Positions 44,254 through 53,627 of a stretch of 64,000 bases of DNA are shown one piece after another (position 1 is the stretch's first letter; every line of letters starts with the position of its first letter). The DNA is from Calditrichia bacterium (lineage in GTDB: Bacteria > Calditrichota > Calditrichia > RBG-13-44-9 > J075), in the NCBI GenBank assembly GCA_028284905.1, contig JANQQU010000084.1, positions 186,001 to 250,000 of the forward strand, in the 5' to 3' direction. The position numbers and the translations under genes were made by a program. Below the pieces are notes generated by a model, which was not told the origin of the DNA, made no database searches, and saw nothing but the letters and a program-made list of their open reading frames with translations.

Positions 44254-44945
44254 TGACGGACTATAAAATTCTGCCATCTATTTTAGCTGCGGACCATGGC
44301 CGCTTTATTGAAGATGTGAAAACAGTTGACCTTCCCACAGTCGATACGCTTCATATCGATGTTATGGACGGTCATTTTGTCCCCAATATTACTTTTGGAC
44401 CTGCCGTCGTTGCCTCGCTGAAGAAACACACCAATTTTAAACTGGACGTTCACTTGATGATTGATAATGTCGATGCCCGCATCCCGGACTTTGCTAAAGC
44501 CGGTGCAGACATTATTACGATTCATCAGGAAGCAACACGCCATCTCCATCGCAGTCTTAATTTGATTCGCAGCCATTCCGTGAAATGTGGTGTTGCATTG
44601 AACCCTGCGACGCCGCTGGAGACCATACGTTGGGTACTGGAGGAGGTAGACCTGGTGTTGATTATGAGCGTCAATCCTGGGTTTGGCGGACAGTCTTTCA
44701 TCGCAAATGCTGTGGAAAAAATCCGGGAATTAGCGGAGATCCGATCCGAGAAAAATTACAACTTCGTGATCGAAGTTGATGGCGGGGTCAGTAAAAAAAC
44801 GGCGCCGTTAGTGCAGGCCGCCGGGGCAAATTTTTTGGTCGCCGGTAGTGCTGTGTTTGGCGCGTCAGATCGCCGGCAGGCAATCGAAGATATTCATCAA
44901 GCAATTGAAACTGCTGCGCGAAAGCGGCGGTCCCTACCTGTATAG
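44253..44945 (+). CDS. rpe: Ribulose-phosphate 3-epimerase
   Basis: This 230-residue TIM-barrel enzyme interconverts ribulose 5-phosphate and xylulose 5-phosphate in the pentose phosphate pathway. All motifs are present: PSILAADHGRF, HIDVMDGHFVPNITFGP (His and Asp metal ligands), HLMI, NPGFGGQ, and EVDGGV. The start is a GTG that overlaps the stop of the PASTA gene by one base, with GGGGAGGAGG just upstream, showing translational coupling. The length is slightly above the family norm because of a short Arg-rich tail. Confidence 0.96.
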   Translation: MTDYKILPSILAADHGRFIEDVKTVDLPTVDTLHIDVMDGHFVPNITFGPAVVASLKKHTNFKLDVHLMIDNVDARIPDFAKAGADIITIHQEATRHLHRSLNLIRSHSVKCGVALNPATPLETIRWVLEEVDLVLIMSVNPGFGGQSFIANAVEKIRELAEIRSEKNYNFVIEVDGGVSKKTAPLVQAAGANFLVAGSAVFGASDRRQAIEDIHQAIETAARKRRSLPV

Positions 44946-44973
44946 TTGCTCCGTAATTTTCTAACCTTATAAA
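44946..44973 (+). promoter_or_regulatory. Possible promoter for the DUF2911 gene
   Basis: TTGCTC (44946-44951) and TATAAA (44968-44973) are 16 bases apart, in an AT-rich 70-base gap after rpe and before the gene at 45016. A second TATAAT lies at 44977-44982. Only the hexamer match supports this. Confidence 0.35.
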
Positions 44974-45015
44974 ATTATAATGCAAAAATAAACAAAAACT
45001 TAAGAGGAATATATC

Positions 45016-46050
45016 ATGCGCAGAATGTGGCAGAAATCTCGATGGATAGTAATGTTGATAGCGTTGGCGGGAGCAGTGAATTTGGTAGCTTGTGGTGGGC
45101 AGAGTGCGCGGGTAAGTCCCATGGCCAGTGTTTCTCAAACAATTGGTGAAAATACGGAAGTTCGCATCGTTTACAGCCGGCCGGCAGTGAAGGGACGGCA
45201 AATTTGGGGTGATCTGGTTGCTTACGATAAAGTGTGGCGAACCGGCGCAAACGAAGCAACAACGATTGAATTCTCCGAAGATGTAACTGTGCAGGGGGCA
45301 GCGCTGGCAGCAGGAAAATATGCCCTGTTTACAATTCCCGGCGAAGGGGAATGGACGTTTATCTTTAATACGGAAGCGGATCAGTGGGGCGCGTATGATT
45401 ATGACAATAGCAAGGACGCCTTAACAGTAAAAGCGACGCCGCAAAAAGGTGGATCGACGGAATGGATGCAATTCAATTTTGAGGATCCGATTGGTACAAG
45501 CACTCGGGCTGTGTTCGCCTGGAAAGATGTGCAGGTTGCCCTGGAAATTGCCGCCGCCGATACCAGTGGTGATATTCGCAAAAGCCTGAAGGGTGCAATG
45601 ATGCAACGTTTGGGCGATAGCACCGACGTTCAGGTTGTCTACAGCCGTCCCGGAGTAAAAGGGCGAACTGTTTGGGGCGAGCTGGTCCCGATGGATAAAG
45701 TATGGCGAACCGGCGCGAATGAAAATACTGTTTTTAGCACAAGTGGCGATATTTCCGTAAACGGTCAACCGTTGGCCGCTGGAAATTATGGATTACATAC
45801 TATTCCCGGCGCTAGTGAGTGGACAGTTATTTTCAGCAAAAAGGCAGACCTGTGGGGCAGTGGCGGCTACGACCCGGTAAATGATGCCCTGCGGATTAAA
45901 GTTGCCCCGCAAGCAACAGCTGGCCCGGTTGAATGGATGACATTCGCAGCAGCAGAGCTAACGCCGGGGGGCAATGGTGCCGTTCAGGAAATGGTGCTGA
46001 CAATGTCCTGGGATAACCTGCAATTGCCAATTCGTATTTCTACGAAATAA
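45016..46050 (+). CDS. Lipoprotein with two DUF2911 domains
   Basis: This 344-residue protein has an N-terminal hydrophobic segment ending in a lipobox (LVAC, Cys26), so it should be a lipoprotein. Two DUF2911 copies follow, about residues 35-175 and 190-340. Each has VYSRP.VKGR, a WG.LV..DKVWRTGANE motif, and an A.GNY.L.TIPG.(S/G)EWT.IF motif, followed by a final strand. DUF2911 proteins are common in Bacteroidetes-group bacteria and have no known activity. Most carry one copy, so the in-frame duplication is unusual. The ATG has GAGGAA upstream. Confidence 0.87.
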   Translation: MRRMWQKSRWIVMLIALAGAVNLVACGGQSARVSPMASVSQTIGENTEVRIVYSRPAVKGRQIWGDLVAYDKVWRTGANEATTIEFSEDVTVQGAALAAGKYALFTIPGEGEWTFIFNTEADQWGAYDYDNSKDALTVKATPQKGGSTEWMQFNFEDPIGTSTRAVFAWKDVQVALEIAAADTSGDIRKSLKGAMMQRLGDSTDVQVVYSRPGVKGRTVWGELVPMDKVWRTGANENTVFSTSGDISVNGQPLAAGNYGLHTIPGASEWTVIFSKKADLWGSGGYDPVNDALRIKVAPQATAGPVEWMTFAAAELTPGGNGAVQEMVLTMSWDNLQLPIRISTK

Positions 46051-46159
46051 TCTTTGTTGACGCCGGATACGTCAGGGCTTAGATTATGATGTATATTTGG
46101 CATTGTTCGATAAATTCTCAGCAGTTTGATGTGCATACAGCTTAGGAACAGGGTGGCGA

Positions 46160-48931
46160 ATGCCTTTTCAGCGTGAACTCAAAAAAGTAAATGAAATTCT
46201 TTCCCAATGGAAGGGGAATGAAAGCCTTTGGCTCCACATTATTGGCGAAGATGGTAGCGCCCGGGAAGCGCTGCTTCGCTTAATATCCCAGAAACACCTT
46301 TCCGGGTATCGTTTCCTTTTTGAGTATGATTTCGCAGCCTTTCCTTATAAATCCGGGATGCATGCCCGGCAGTTGCTCCATTTTATCCTCGAAAGCCATC
46401 GTGAAGAATTTCAGGATTTTTTATCCACCTTTCCCGGGCGCCTGGAGTATTTAACCTTGCGAGCTTTACAGGGCGAAACCGGGCAGGAAGGCAGCTTTGC
46501 CAGCGAAGATAGCTGGGAATACAATTTGCTGCGCCAGTTTATGCGGTTTCTCGGCAGAAAGGGGCCGCTGGTAATACTGCTGGAAAATGCGTTTTCTGTT
46601 TCCAGCGACCAGATGGCATTATTATTCAAAGTTTTGAAGTTTAGCCAGGATCTGCCCCTGATATTGCTGACCACAGGAGAGCGGGATGCAGATAATGCCT
46701 TCGGCAGCGCCAGCGAATATCATCTCTCCATTGGGAAACGCTCCGTCCGGGAAACAGAAAAACTGATTCGCCAACATTTGCAAACCAGCGAAATTAATAC
46801 TCGCCTGATTACTAATCAGTTGTATATCAAATCCGAAGGAAATATTCGGAAAATCGGGTTTATGGCCGAAGCCTTTTACCGGCCCTTGTTAAATGAGGAC
46901 GGCGATTTACTGGCGACTCTTGATATTCACCGGAATCGCGTTAGCGGTGCGTTAAACGATATATTTAATGGACTGGCCGAGCAGTTACCGGATGGATTAA
47001 TGGATATCTTTTCCTTGTTAAGCCGCCTGGAAGACCCATTGCCGAAACCCTTGTTTTTAAGCATCTTAAAGGCATACGATTACGGGAAGCGGGATTATAA
47101 ACAATGGCGTAACCAGGGATGGATCTCCGAGAAAAAATGTTTACAGGATGAATATGTACTGCTGGATTGGGCGCCCTGGCGGAATTTCCTCCGCAATCAT
47201 ACTTCCATCGAACGCAGTCGAGTGGTGCTGGCAGTACTGAAAAAGAAAATCGGGCGATTCGATCTGCAATTACCGCTGGAATTATCCTGCCACTTTTTTG
47301 ATATTGGGGATTTTTCCGCTGCCCTTGAGTTAGCATACCTGGAAGCAAAATCATTCGAGCGATTTGGAGAGAACCAGCGTGCACTGGAGCGCTATGCTTT
47401 TCTGAAACGAAATCTACCCCGTTTCCCGGATTCAGATATTTCTTATCCGGCAGTGCTGAAAGGATTAGGACTGCTCCAAAAACAGATGGGATTATATGAG
47501 AATGCGTTTGAATCTTTTCGGGAAATTCGCGAGTCTCTGAACCGGGAAGACCGGGAAGAGTGGGTGATGATTAGTCTGGAAATGGCTGATACTTTATTCC
47601 AGATGGATGCCCTTTCCGAAGCGTTATATCACATCAAGGAGATTAAAATCAAGGATGCGATTTCGTTTTCCGCCTATGCCTTTTCTAACATTTTGATGGG
47701 AGAATTGGAGCAGAATTTTGGCCATCCGGAGTATGCCTTACGCTACTACGAAAAGGCCTTGTCGATTCTACCGAAGGTGACTGATGAAGCATTAATCTCC
47801 CGCCTTTTTGGCATTTTGAAGAAAATATACAGCGGCAGTGGCGATCGTGCCAAATATACTCAGTCGCTGGAGCAGATCAACCGCAATCTCGCGACAGATG
47901 TTCGCTTGAAGCCGATCGTGCAATTAGAGTTGATTAAACAACATATTTCCGGCAATAACTATAAAGCAGCGCTGAACCATGCAATTGCAGTCTATCGCAA
48001 ATCACGGGCAGTAATAACCCCGCGAATGGCAGCGCGGATTCGTCTGTATCTGGCGGAAATATATGGCTATTACGGAAAGTGGTATCTTTCCCGCAGCCAT
48101 TTGCGACGCTTGTTGAATAGCGGCGTTTTGATTTCCAATTTACGCATCCGTGTTCGGGTAATGACCGACCTCGGTATTGTGGAAAAGGAATTGGGACATT
48201 ATGGTGCGGCACAGAATTTGTTTGAAACGGCTCTGGAGATTGCCCGCGAGCATCACTTAACCGAACAGCGCTATCTTTGCAAAATTCATCTTGGTCACAT
48301 TTTTTTACTGGTGCACAGCTTCATGCGCGCCCGGGAGCATTTAGTCTCGGCACTGCAATGGGCGCAGAATAACCAGGATGAGGAGATGGTTATTCTCTCC
48401 ACCCTGCTACTTTCTACCTATGAGTTACAGCAGGAAAAGCCAGCCGCCGCGCTGAAATACCTGGAACAGGCGAAAGGATTGGTTAATCTGCTGAATAACC
48501 CAATCGATCATCTCAACTATCAGTTCTATCGCACGATGTATGAATTGCAAGGTGGGAATGTCGAGAAAGCGTTGGCAATCGCCGGGCAATTGGAAGCGCA
48601 GGCGGCAGGTATTACCAAATTTGAAAATCTGGCATTTTGGCTCTCCGGCAAAGTGCATTTGGCATCCGGTAACTTGGATATGGCCGCAGAAAAGCTACAA
48701 ACTGCCATGAAGCGCAGCAGAACTTATCGCTTACCATATCTGGCGTTTCAGGTATTGCGGGATATGACAGACCTGGCTGAAAAGCAGCAGGATGTGCAAA
48801 AATATCAATACTACAGCGATTTAACCCATGGCGCTTTTCAGGAGTTGCTGATCGGCATTGATGACGAGATTATGCAGCGTCAGATGGAAGAATCCCGCGA
48901 GTTTGAAGCGTATATTCGTATTGGTGGCTAG
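46160..48931 (+). CDS. Large TPR protein with degenerate ATPase-like N-terminus
   Basis: This 923-residue cytoplasmic protein begins with a region shaped like the NTPase head of STAND/MalT-type regulators, but the Walker A loop is lost: IIGEDGSAREALLRLI at about 27-42 has no GK(S/T). The Walker B-like strand reads LVILLENA at about 135-142, also atypical. A winged-helix-like zone spans about 250-360. From about 380 to 900 there are many TPR repeats (GLLQKQMGLYENAFESF, LGIVEKELGHYGAAQNLFETAL and others). No DNA-binding domain closes the protein. It is convergent with the LytR gene, 37 bases apart. Likely a scaffold or signalling hub; function unknown. Confidence 0.72.
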   Translation: MPFQRELKKVNEILSQWKGNESLWLHIIGEDGSAREALLRLISQKHLSGYRFLFEYDFAAFPYKSGMHARQLLHFILESHREEFQDFLSTFPGRLEYLTLRALQGETGQEGSFASEDSWEYNLLRQFMRFLGRKGPLVILLENAFSVSSDQMALLFKVLKFSQDLPLILLTTGERDADNAFGSASEYHLSIGKRSVRETEKLIRQHLQTSEINTRLITNQLYIKSEGNIRKIGFMAEAFYRPLLNEDGDLLATLDIHRNRVSGALNDIFNGLAEQLPDGLMDIFSLLSRLEDPLPKPLFLSILKAYDYGKRDYKQWRNQGWISEKKCLQDEYVLLDWAPWRNFLRNHTSIERSRVVLAVLKKKIGRFDLQLPLELSCHFFDIGDFSAALELAYLEAKSFERFGENQRALERYAFLKRNLPRFPDSDISYPAVLKGLGLLQKQMGLYENAFESFREIRESLNREDREEWVMISLEMADTLFQMDALSEALYHIKEIKIKDAISFSAYAFSNILMGELEQNFGHPEYALRYYEKALSILPKVTDEALISRLFGILKKIYSGSGDRAKYTQSLEQINRNLATDVRLKPIVQLELIKQHISGNNYKAALNHAIAVYRKSRAVITPRMAARIRLYLAEIYGYYGKWYLSRSHLRRLLNSGVLISNLRIRVRVMTDLGIVEKELGHYGAAQNLFETALEIAREHHLTEQRYLCKIHLGHIFLLVHSFMRAREHLVSALQWAQNNQDEEMVILSTLLLSTYELQQEKPAAALKYLEQAKGLVNLLNNPIDHLNYQFYRTMYELQGGNVEKALAIAGQLEAQAAGITKFENLAFWLSGKVHLASGNLDMAAEKLQTAMKRSRTYRLPYLAFQVLRDMTDLAEKQQDVQKYQYYSDLTHGAFQELLIGIDDEIMQRQMEESREFEAYIRIGG

Positions 48932-48968
48932 ATATCAGCATTCAAGCGACAATTTCAGCCTTCCCCAA

Positions 48969-49727
48969 TCACTCTCCTTTATTGAACAAACGATCCCGGT
49001 AGCGACGGCTTAATGGTAACTCTTTCCCATTCTTAAGCACAATGATGTAATCTCCATGCGACCAGGGCTGTATTTCCCGGATACCGTCTATTGCTACAAT
49101 ATATGAGCGATGGATGCGGGCGAACATTTGTTTATCGAGGCGCGCCTCCAGGTTGCTCATAGTATCGCGAATAAGGTAATTCTCCCCGGATGTATGCAGG
49201 CAAACGTACTTCTCCTCTGCGGAAATATAGGTGAGATCATCTGGTTTGATAAAGAAATAACGATTGTTTTTGCTGACCATAATTCTTTCCAGCGGAGATC
49301 GTTTTTCTCCGATTTCCTGAAGTAAGGTGTTCAAAAGATCGCCCTGATCCGCCTTCTCCATTCGCTGAAGGGCACGTTCGAAAGATTTGTCAAAACGTTC
49401 CTGATCGTAGGGCTTTAGCAAATAATCAATTGCCTGTACTTCAAAAGCAGCCAAAGCATATTCGTCGTAAGCGGTGACGAAAACAACCGGCGGCATTTCC
49501 TCCACGCCAATTTGTTCGATAACCTCGAAGCCGGTCATGCCGGGCATTTGAATGTCCAGGAAGACTAAATCCGGTTGATAATCATGAATTGCCTGCACGG
49601 CTTCAATCCCATTCTTCGCTTCTCGTAACTCAGCCTTTGGCATGGTTTCCCGAATAAATGCTCCTAATTTTTTTCGGGCCGGTTGCTCATCATCAACCAG
49701 GAGGATGTTTAATTGGGGTGTTTTCAT
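48969..49727 (-). CDS. LytTR-family response regulator
   Basis: This 252-residue regulator has a receiver domain with acidic pair D12/D13 and phospho-acceptor D58 (LVFLDIQMPGMTG), and a C-terminal LytTR DNA-binding domain from about 145 (NRYFFIKPDDLTYISAEEKYVCLHT in outline; RIHRSYIVAIDGI; LSRRYRD). LytTR proteins often control cell-surface and extracellular functions. The ATG overlaps the stop of the sensor gene by four bases (ATGA), so both are translated together and form a two-component pair. Confidence 0.94.
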   Translation of the reverse strand: MKTPQLNILLVDDEQPARKKLGAFIRETMPKAELREAKNGIEAVQAIHDYQPDLVFLDIQMPGMTGFEVIEQIGVEEMPPVVFVTAYDEYALAAFEVQAIDYLLKPYDQERFDKSFERALQRMEKADQGDLLNTLLQEIGEKRSPLERIMVSKNNRYFFIKPDDLTYISAEEKYVCLHTSGENYLIRDTMSNLEARLDKQMFARIHRSYIVAIDGIREIQPWSHGDYIIVLKNGKELPLSRRYRDRLFNKGE

Positions 49728-50830
49728 GCGTTTTCCAGAGTATTGAAGGGGATGGTAATTTCTACAATAAAACCTCCACCGTTACGATTCTTAAAACTAA
49801 ACTGATGATTTTTGTCGTAAATCGTTTCCAGGCGCTGGGCAGTATTCGCCAACCCGACACCATCCCGTAAGAGATCTTCGGGAGGCCCGGTAAACCCCGG
49901 ACCATTATCTAAAATTTGGATATTCAACAGCTCATCTGTTTTGCTCGCGGATATTTTAATTTGTGCAACGTCGAGATTCTCCATGCCATATTTGATGGAG
50001 TTCTCCAACAAGGGTTGCAGAAAGAATCCGGGAACCGTGGCAGGAAGACAATCTTCGGAAATTTCCAGGTCTATTTTCAAGCGATCCTCAAAGCGCGCTT
50101 TCATGATCTCCAGATAGAAATTTAACAGGCGTATTTCTTCCTTTAACGGATGAACATTTCTATTATCACGATGCAGTGTTAAGCGGAGCAGGTCGCTTAA
50201 ATTTGCGATCATCCGATCGGCCGCTTTAATGTTATCATACATGGTTGCGGAAATCATGTTCAGGGTATTAAAGAGGAAATGCGGGTTTAATTGCATGCGC
50301 AAGGCTTGTAATCGTGCCTGGGTTAATTCTTCCTGAAGCGTCACTGCCTGTAATTTCGCTTGCTGACTTTCCTGCCAGGTATTGAACATGACCACAGTGC
50401 CATAAATTAACCAGTAGACTATAAACTGCTTTTGATATTCCATCAGGTAGCGGTAGGAAAGAATGCCATAGTACTTATCATAATCGCCGAATCCGGCCAG
50501 GTAGTATATCAATTTTCGACTGATGTAGATTAGCGTGGTATGAGAAAATCCATATACCACTGAAGCGCCAATGTGGAGCAAGATTAACGGAACAAGGTAT
50601 TTTAAAGTGATTGGGTATTTCCGGAAGAACCAGACAAGCGGAACAATCAACGGCAATGTGGTAAAAGTGCCGGTAAATTCATTAATGAATTGATAGGTTA
50701 AATTGAAATTGTTTTCATTCGCAAGCTCATTAGTAATGATAATGCCGATATTCAGGAGAGCGATTAATGTCGCGAAGAAAAATAGTATCGGCCAATTAAG
50801 CTTAATCTGTTTATCGGTTATCTTTTCCAA
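49724..50830 (-). CDS. LytS-type sensor histidine kinase
   Basis: This 368-residue membrane kinase has four hydrophobic helices in the first 150 residues, a short coiled coil, and a His_kinase domain with QLNPHFLFNTLN (H184), the mark of the LytS/YehU class. The ATPase part has PLLENSIKYGMENL and LDNGPGFTGPP. The start is TTG at 50830 with a weak CGGGA site upstream; no in-frame ATG lies upstream before a stop codon. An 18-bp perfect inverted repeat lies 18 bases upstream of this start. It should phosphorylate the LytTR regulator encoded next. Confidence 0.92.
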   Translation of the reverse strand: MEKITDKQIKLNWPILFFFATLIALLNIGIIITNELANENNFNLTYQFINEFTGTFTTLPLIVPLVWFFRKYPITLKYLVPLILLHIGASVVYGFSHTTLIYISRKLIYYLAGFGDYDKYYGILSYRYLMEYQKQFIVYWLIYGTVVMFNTWQESQQAKLQAVTLQEELTQARLQALRMQLNPHFLFNTLNMISATMYDNIKAADRMIANLSDLLRLTLHRDNRNVHPLKEEIRLLNFYLEIMKARFEDRLKIDLEISEDCLPATVPGFFLQPLLENSIKYGMENLDVAQIKISASKTDELLNIQILDNGPGFTGPPEDLLRDGVGLANTAQRLETIYDKNHQFSFKNRNGGGFIVEITIPFNTLENA

Positions 50831-50848
50831 ATGACTGTCCCGTTAATG

Positions 50849-50888
50849 AATCATTTATCCGCTATAATACTATAGCGGATAAATGATT
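50849..50888. repeat. Perfect 18-bp inverted repeat upstream of the LytS/LytR operon
   Basis: Arms 50849-50866 and 50871-50888 (AATCATTTATCCGCTATA and its reverse complement) surround a four-base loop ATAC. It lies in the 66-base gap between the end of the GT39-type gene and the TTG start of the sensor gene. There is no T-tract after either arm, so it is less like a terminator and more like an operator or mRNA hairpin. Confidence 0.85.
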
Positions 50889-50896
50889 GACACAAA

Positions 50897-52447
50897 TTAA
50901 TAATATCTGCCCCTGATCTTTTTTACTTTTTCCTGATAGTATCCGGCAAAACTCCCTTTTGGCTGGCGACAGATATAAACTTTCGCCCCTTTCTCCCGGG
51001 CATAGGGATTGGTGAGTGTGCCGGCCAATTCGATATCGTCGAAATAGGAAGAGATGTCCTGCCCGAGGTGATGATTGATATAGATAAACACCTCAGCATG
51101 AAAATTCTCCGGCGCCCATAGTAAAAAGTTGTCGCTAAAGGAGACCGGTTCCGGCAGACCAATATCCCGCCCATGATACAGCAGGGCGCCGGCCAGTCCG
51201 TAGTTTTCAGCATAAATCTGGCAATTTCTCTTTTCTTTCTCATCCAGACTATTGTATGCATCAATGACGATATCGCTGAAACCTTCCCAGCCGATCATAT
51301 CTGCATAATCCTGGGGAAGTGGATGGAGCTGGCCGTCTTCCCAGCGCAAAGCGCCTTCCATCCCATAGCCTTTGCTGGCGGCCGCATAATTAAGCATCTG
51401 GTCCATCGGCAGTAGCGGCAAACCGTATGGTATGACGGGGAGTGCGGTAAAAAACATCAATCCCAGTAATGCTGGCTTGAAGAAACGGTAACGCTCCCGA
51501 AAAAAATGCGCTATTGCCACGCCACCGGCAGCAAAAAGCATTGTGTAAGCGCCAAGCGTATAGTAAGCTTTCCCTCTTAAAAGGATCATGAGGAGTAACA
51601 ATACCAGGTAAGCCAAACCCAGCGCTTGATATTTGCGGGCAACGGGTTGGTACTGCAGTAGAAAGAATAATCCACTAATCCAAAGTATCATGGCATGGAT
51701 ATTCATTAGCAATTGCGAAGTAAAAAAATCACCAATATTTACATTTACCAGCTGCGTACGCTGAAGTTCGGCCATATGGGTCAACACCGGCCAGTTATGG
51801 GAATGTTGCCAGGATAAATTAGGCAGAATGATAATAAACCCTAAAATCGCCCCGATGATTAATTGTCTGGAAAATAGTAGTCGGCGATGCGGCGTGAGAA
51901 GCAGGCCAATAACCAATGCCAGGGCAAAAAAAGCGATAGAATACTTATTGAGAAAAGCAATGCCCCATAAGGCACCCAGGTGAATCCAGTAGCGTGGAGA
52001 TTGGGAATTAATCAAACGTAACACGAAATAACTGCTTAGTAGCCAGAAAAATTGGTTCAATGATACCGGCTGAAAAAGTGTATTGGAACGGAGAAATGCC
52101 GGGGATAGAATGAAGGCAAATCCTGCCAGTAAAATTGCCCAGCGCCGGCCGCCCATCTCCAGCACAATCATGCTAATGATGACTACTGATGCAGTCCCGA
52201 CGAGCGCCGGTAGTAAACGAACGGCGAATGTAGAATCCCCGAAAACGCTAAGAATGATTTTGCCCAGGAATGCGAGTAGGGGAGGGACTGACATATATCC
52301 CCAATCGAGATGTTCAACCTGGGAAAGATATAAAAATGCATCACGATGAAGTTCATAATTCGTGTTGGTGAAAAAATGAATCATAAGCTTCAATACGGCC
52401 AGGGCGATAATCAGCTGCCATTCCGGGCGGATGTTTAATTTTTTCAT
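50897..52447 (-). CDS. GT39/ArnT-like membrane glycosyltransferase
   Basis: This 516-residue protein has about 11-12 membrane helices. The first large loop has HRDAFLYLSQVEHLDWGYMSVPPLLAFLGK (given here in outline), the DExxY/PP-type loop of the PMT_2 family, whose members move a sugar from a polyprenyl phosphate donor to lipid or protein in the outer leaflet. The C-terminal 150 residues form a soluble domain facing the periplasm. The acceptor is unknown. The gene has GAGG upstream of the ATG and is read toward the LytS/LytR genes. Confidence 0.87.
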   Translation of the reverse strand: MKKLNIRPEWQLIIALAVLKLMIHFFTNTNYELHRDAFLYLSQVEHLDWGYMSVPPLLAFLGKIILSVFGDSTFAVRLLPALVGTASVVIISMIVLEMGGRRWAILLAGFAFILSPAFLRSNTLFQPVSLNQFFWLLSSYFVLRLINSQSPRYWIHLGALWGIAFLNKYSIAFFALALVIGLLLTPHRRLLFSRQLIIGAILGFIIILPNLSWQHSHNWPVLTHMAELQRTQLVNVNIGDFFTSQLLMNIHAMILWISGLFFLLQYQPVARKYQALGLAYLVLLLLMILLRGKAYYTLGAYTMLFAAGGVAIAHFFRERYRFFKPALLGLMFFTALPVIPYGLPLLPMDQMLNYAAASKGYGMEGALRWEDGQLHPLPQDYADMIGWEGFSDIVIDAYNSLDEKEKRNCQIYAENYGLAGALLYHGRDIGLPEPVSFSDNFLLWAPENFHAEVFIYINHHLGQDISSYFDDIELAGTLTNPYAREKGAKVYICRQPKGSFAGYYQEKVKKIRGRYY

Positions 52448-52670
52448 GAAAGGTCCTCTGCTTTGTCAGTTTATAACTTGACAGAATGATGCACAAGAAC
52501 GATTTGTTTTTCCAGCGATTTGGCGTAAGCGGGATTATGGTGGTGTGAGTGGGATGATTTGATTCTTTTTAGCGATTAACTGATGTGAAGGAAGTAAATT
52601 TTTATTACCCGCTCCCTCTGGTAATTCTCAAAAATTATCGGTACCTTCTTTCTTTACCGGAGGAGACAGG

Positions 52671-53447
52671 ATGAAAGACAACACAGGGAATGCGGCAAAT
52701 CGGATTTGCTTTTGTGGTAGCGGGAAACAATATCAGGACTGCTGTTATTTACCATTTCAGCCGCAGAATGAGAGTCGGCTGGAACAGCTTCATCTCTTCG
52801 AGGAAAATTTTGATGAGATGGTTAATGAAGTGATGGTGCGGGTAGAGCAGCAGATAGCCATCGGCGAACCGCCGGAAACCGGGCAGACATTGCAGCGGCT
52901 AATGGATAATGAAACGATGCCGCGGGAAAATGCCCTGATGTTGATAACGACTGCGATGTCTATGGTAATGCTGCAATCGCTCTCCGAAGGTGAAGAATTC
53001 GATGAAAAGCTGTATTTAACCTACCTGGCAAATCTGCCGGAATTACCAATTCCCGATTGGCTAAAAGACGATTCGCTGGAAGTCCCCTACCAGTCTGCCA
53101 TCGTAGTATCCCCACGCAAGCCATTTATTGATTGGGTGAAAAGAAATTGCCGCCGCAAGCCTGAACCATCCGAAAAACAAATTCAGGAAAGCTGTGCCGT
53201 TTATATGGTCGATGAAATAAATGATCTATATGACATCGACACCTGCCTGGCCGAGATTTGTGAAGAGATCTTCTATAAAGAATTTTCCAGCTGGAATCCC
53301 AATGAAAACACCTGGCCGAAAGATCGCGATGTGAAGAGTCTGCGGAATTGGTTTGATATCCGTTGCCAGCGATCGGTGGTTGATTTGACGATTCCGGATG
53401 AAGATATTTTTTCCGAAGATGAAGAAGATGGCGATTATCTTTATTAG
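52671..53447 (+). CDS. SEC-C motif protein
   Basis: This 258-residue protein starts with a SEC-C zinc motif at about 14-27 (CFCGSGKQYQDCC), the same CxCxSGxxxxxCC site found at the SecA C-terminus, which binds zinc and can contact SecB or ribosomes. The remainder is acidic (many Glu/Asp; the end reads DEDIFSEDEEDGDY) and helical, with no other domain I can name. RBS GGAGGAG. Stand-alone SEC-C proteins are widespread; most have no known job. Confidence 0.82.
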   Translation: MKDNTGNAANRICFCGSGKQYQDCCYLPFQPQNESRLEQLHLFEENFDEMVNEVMVRVEQQIAIGEPPETGQTLQRLMDNETMPRENALMLITTAMSMVMLQSLSEGEEFDEKLYLTYLANLPELPIPDWLKDDSLEVPYQSAIVVSPRKPFIDWVKRNCRRKPEPSEKQIQESCAVYMVDEINDLYDIDTCLAEICEEIFYKEFSSWNPNENTWPKDRDVKSLRNWFDIRCQRSVVDLTIPDEDIFSEDEEDGDYLY

Positions 53448-53627
53448 GAATATCCGGGTTAAAAAATTGAATATTATTTGCGCTCATTCCGGTTTTGCTT
53501 ACTGCCTGTAAATTTTTCCCAAACAGAATATCCCCCGCTTGATTTCAGTTCATTATTTTCGTATGATAGTGAGCCTTTTAGTAAAGAATATGACATTATT
53601 GATTAGATCAGAAAGCGGTGGAGAACG

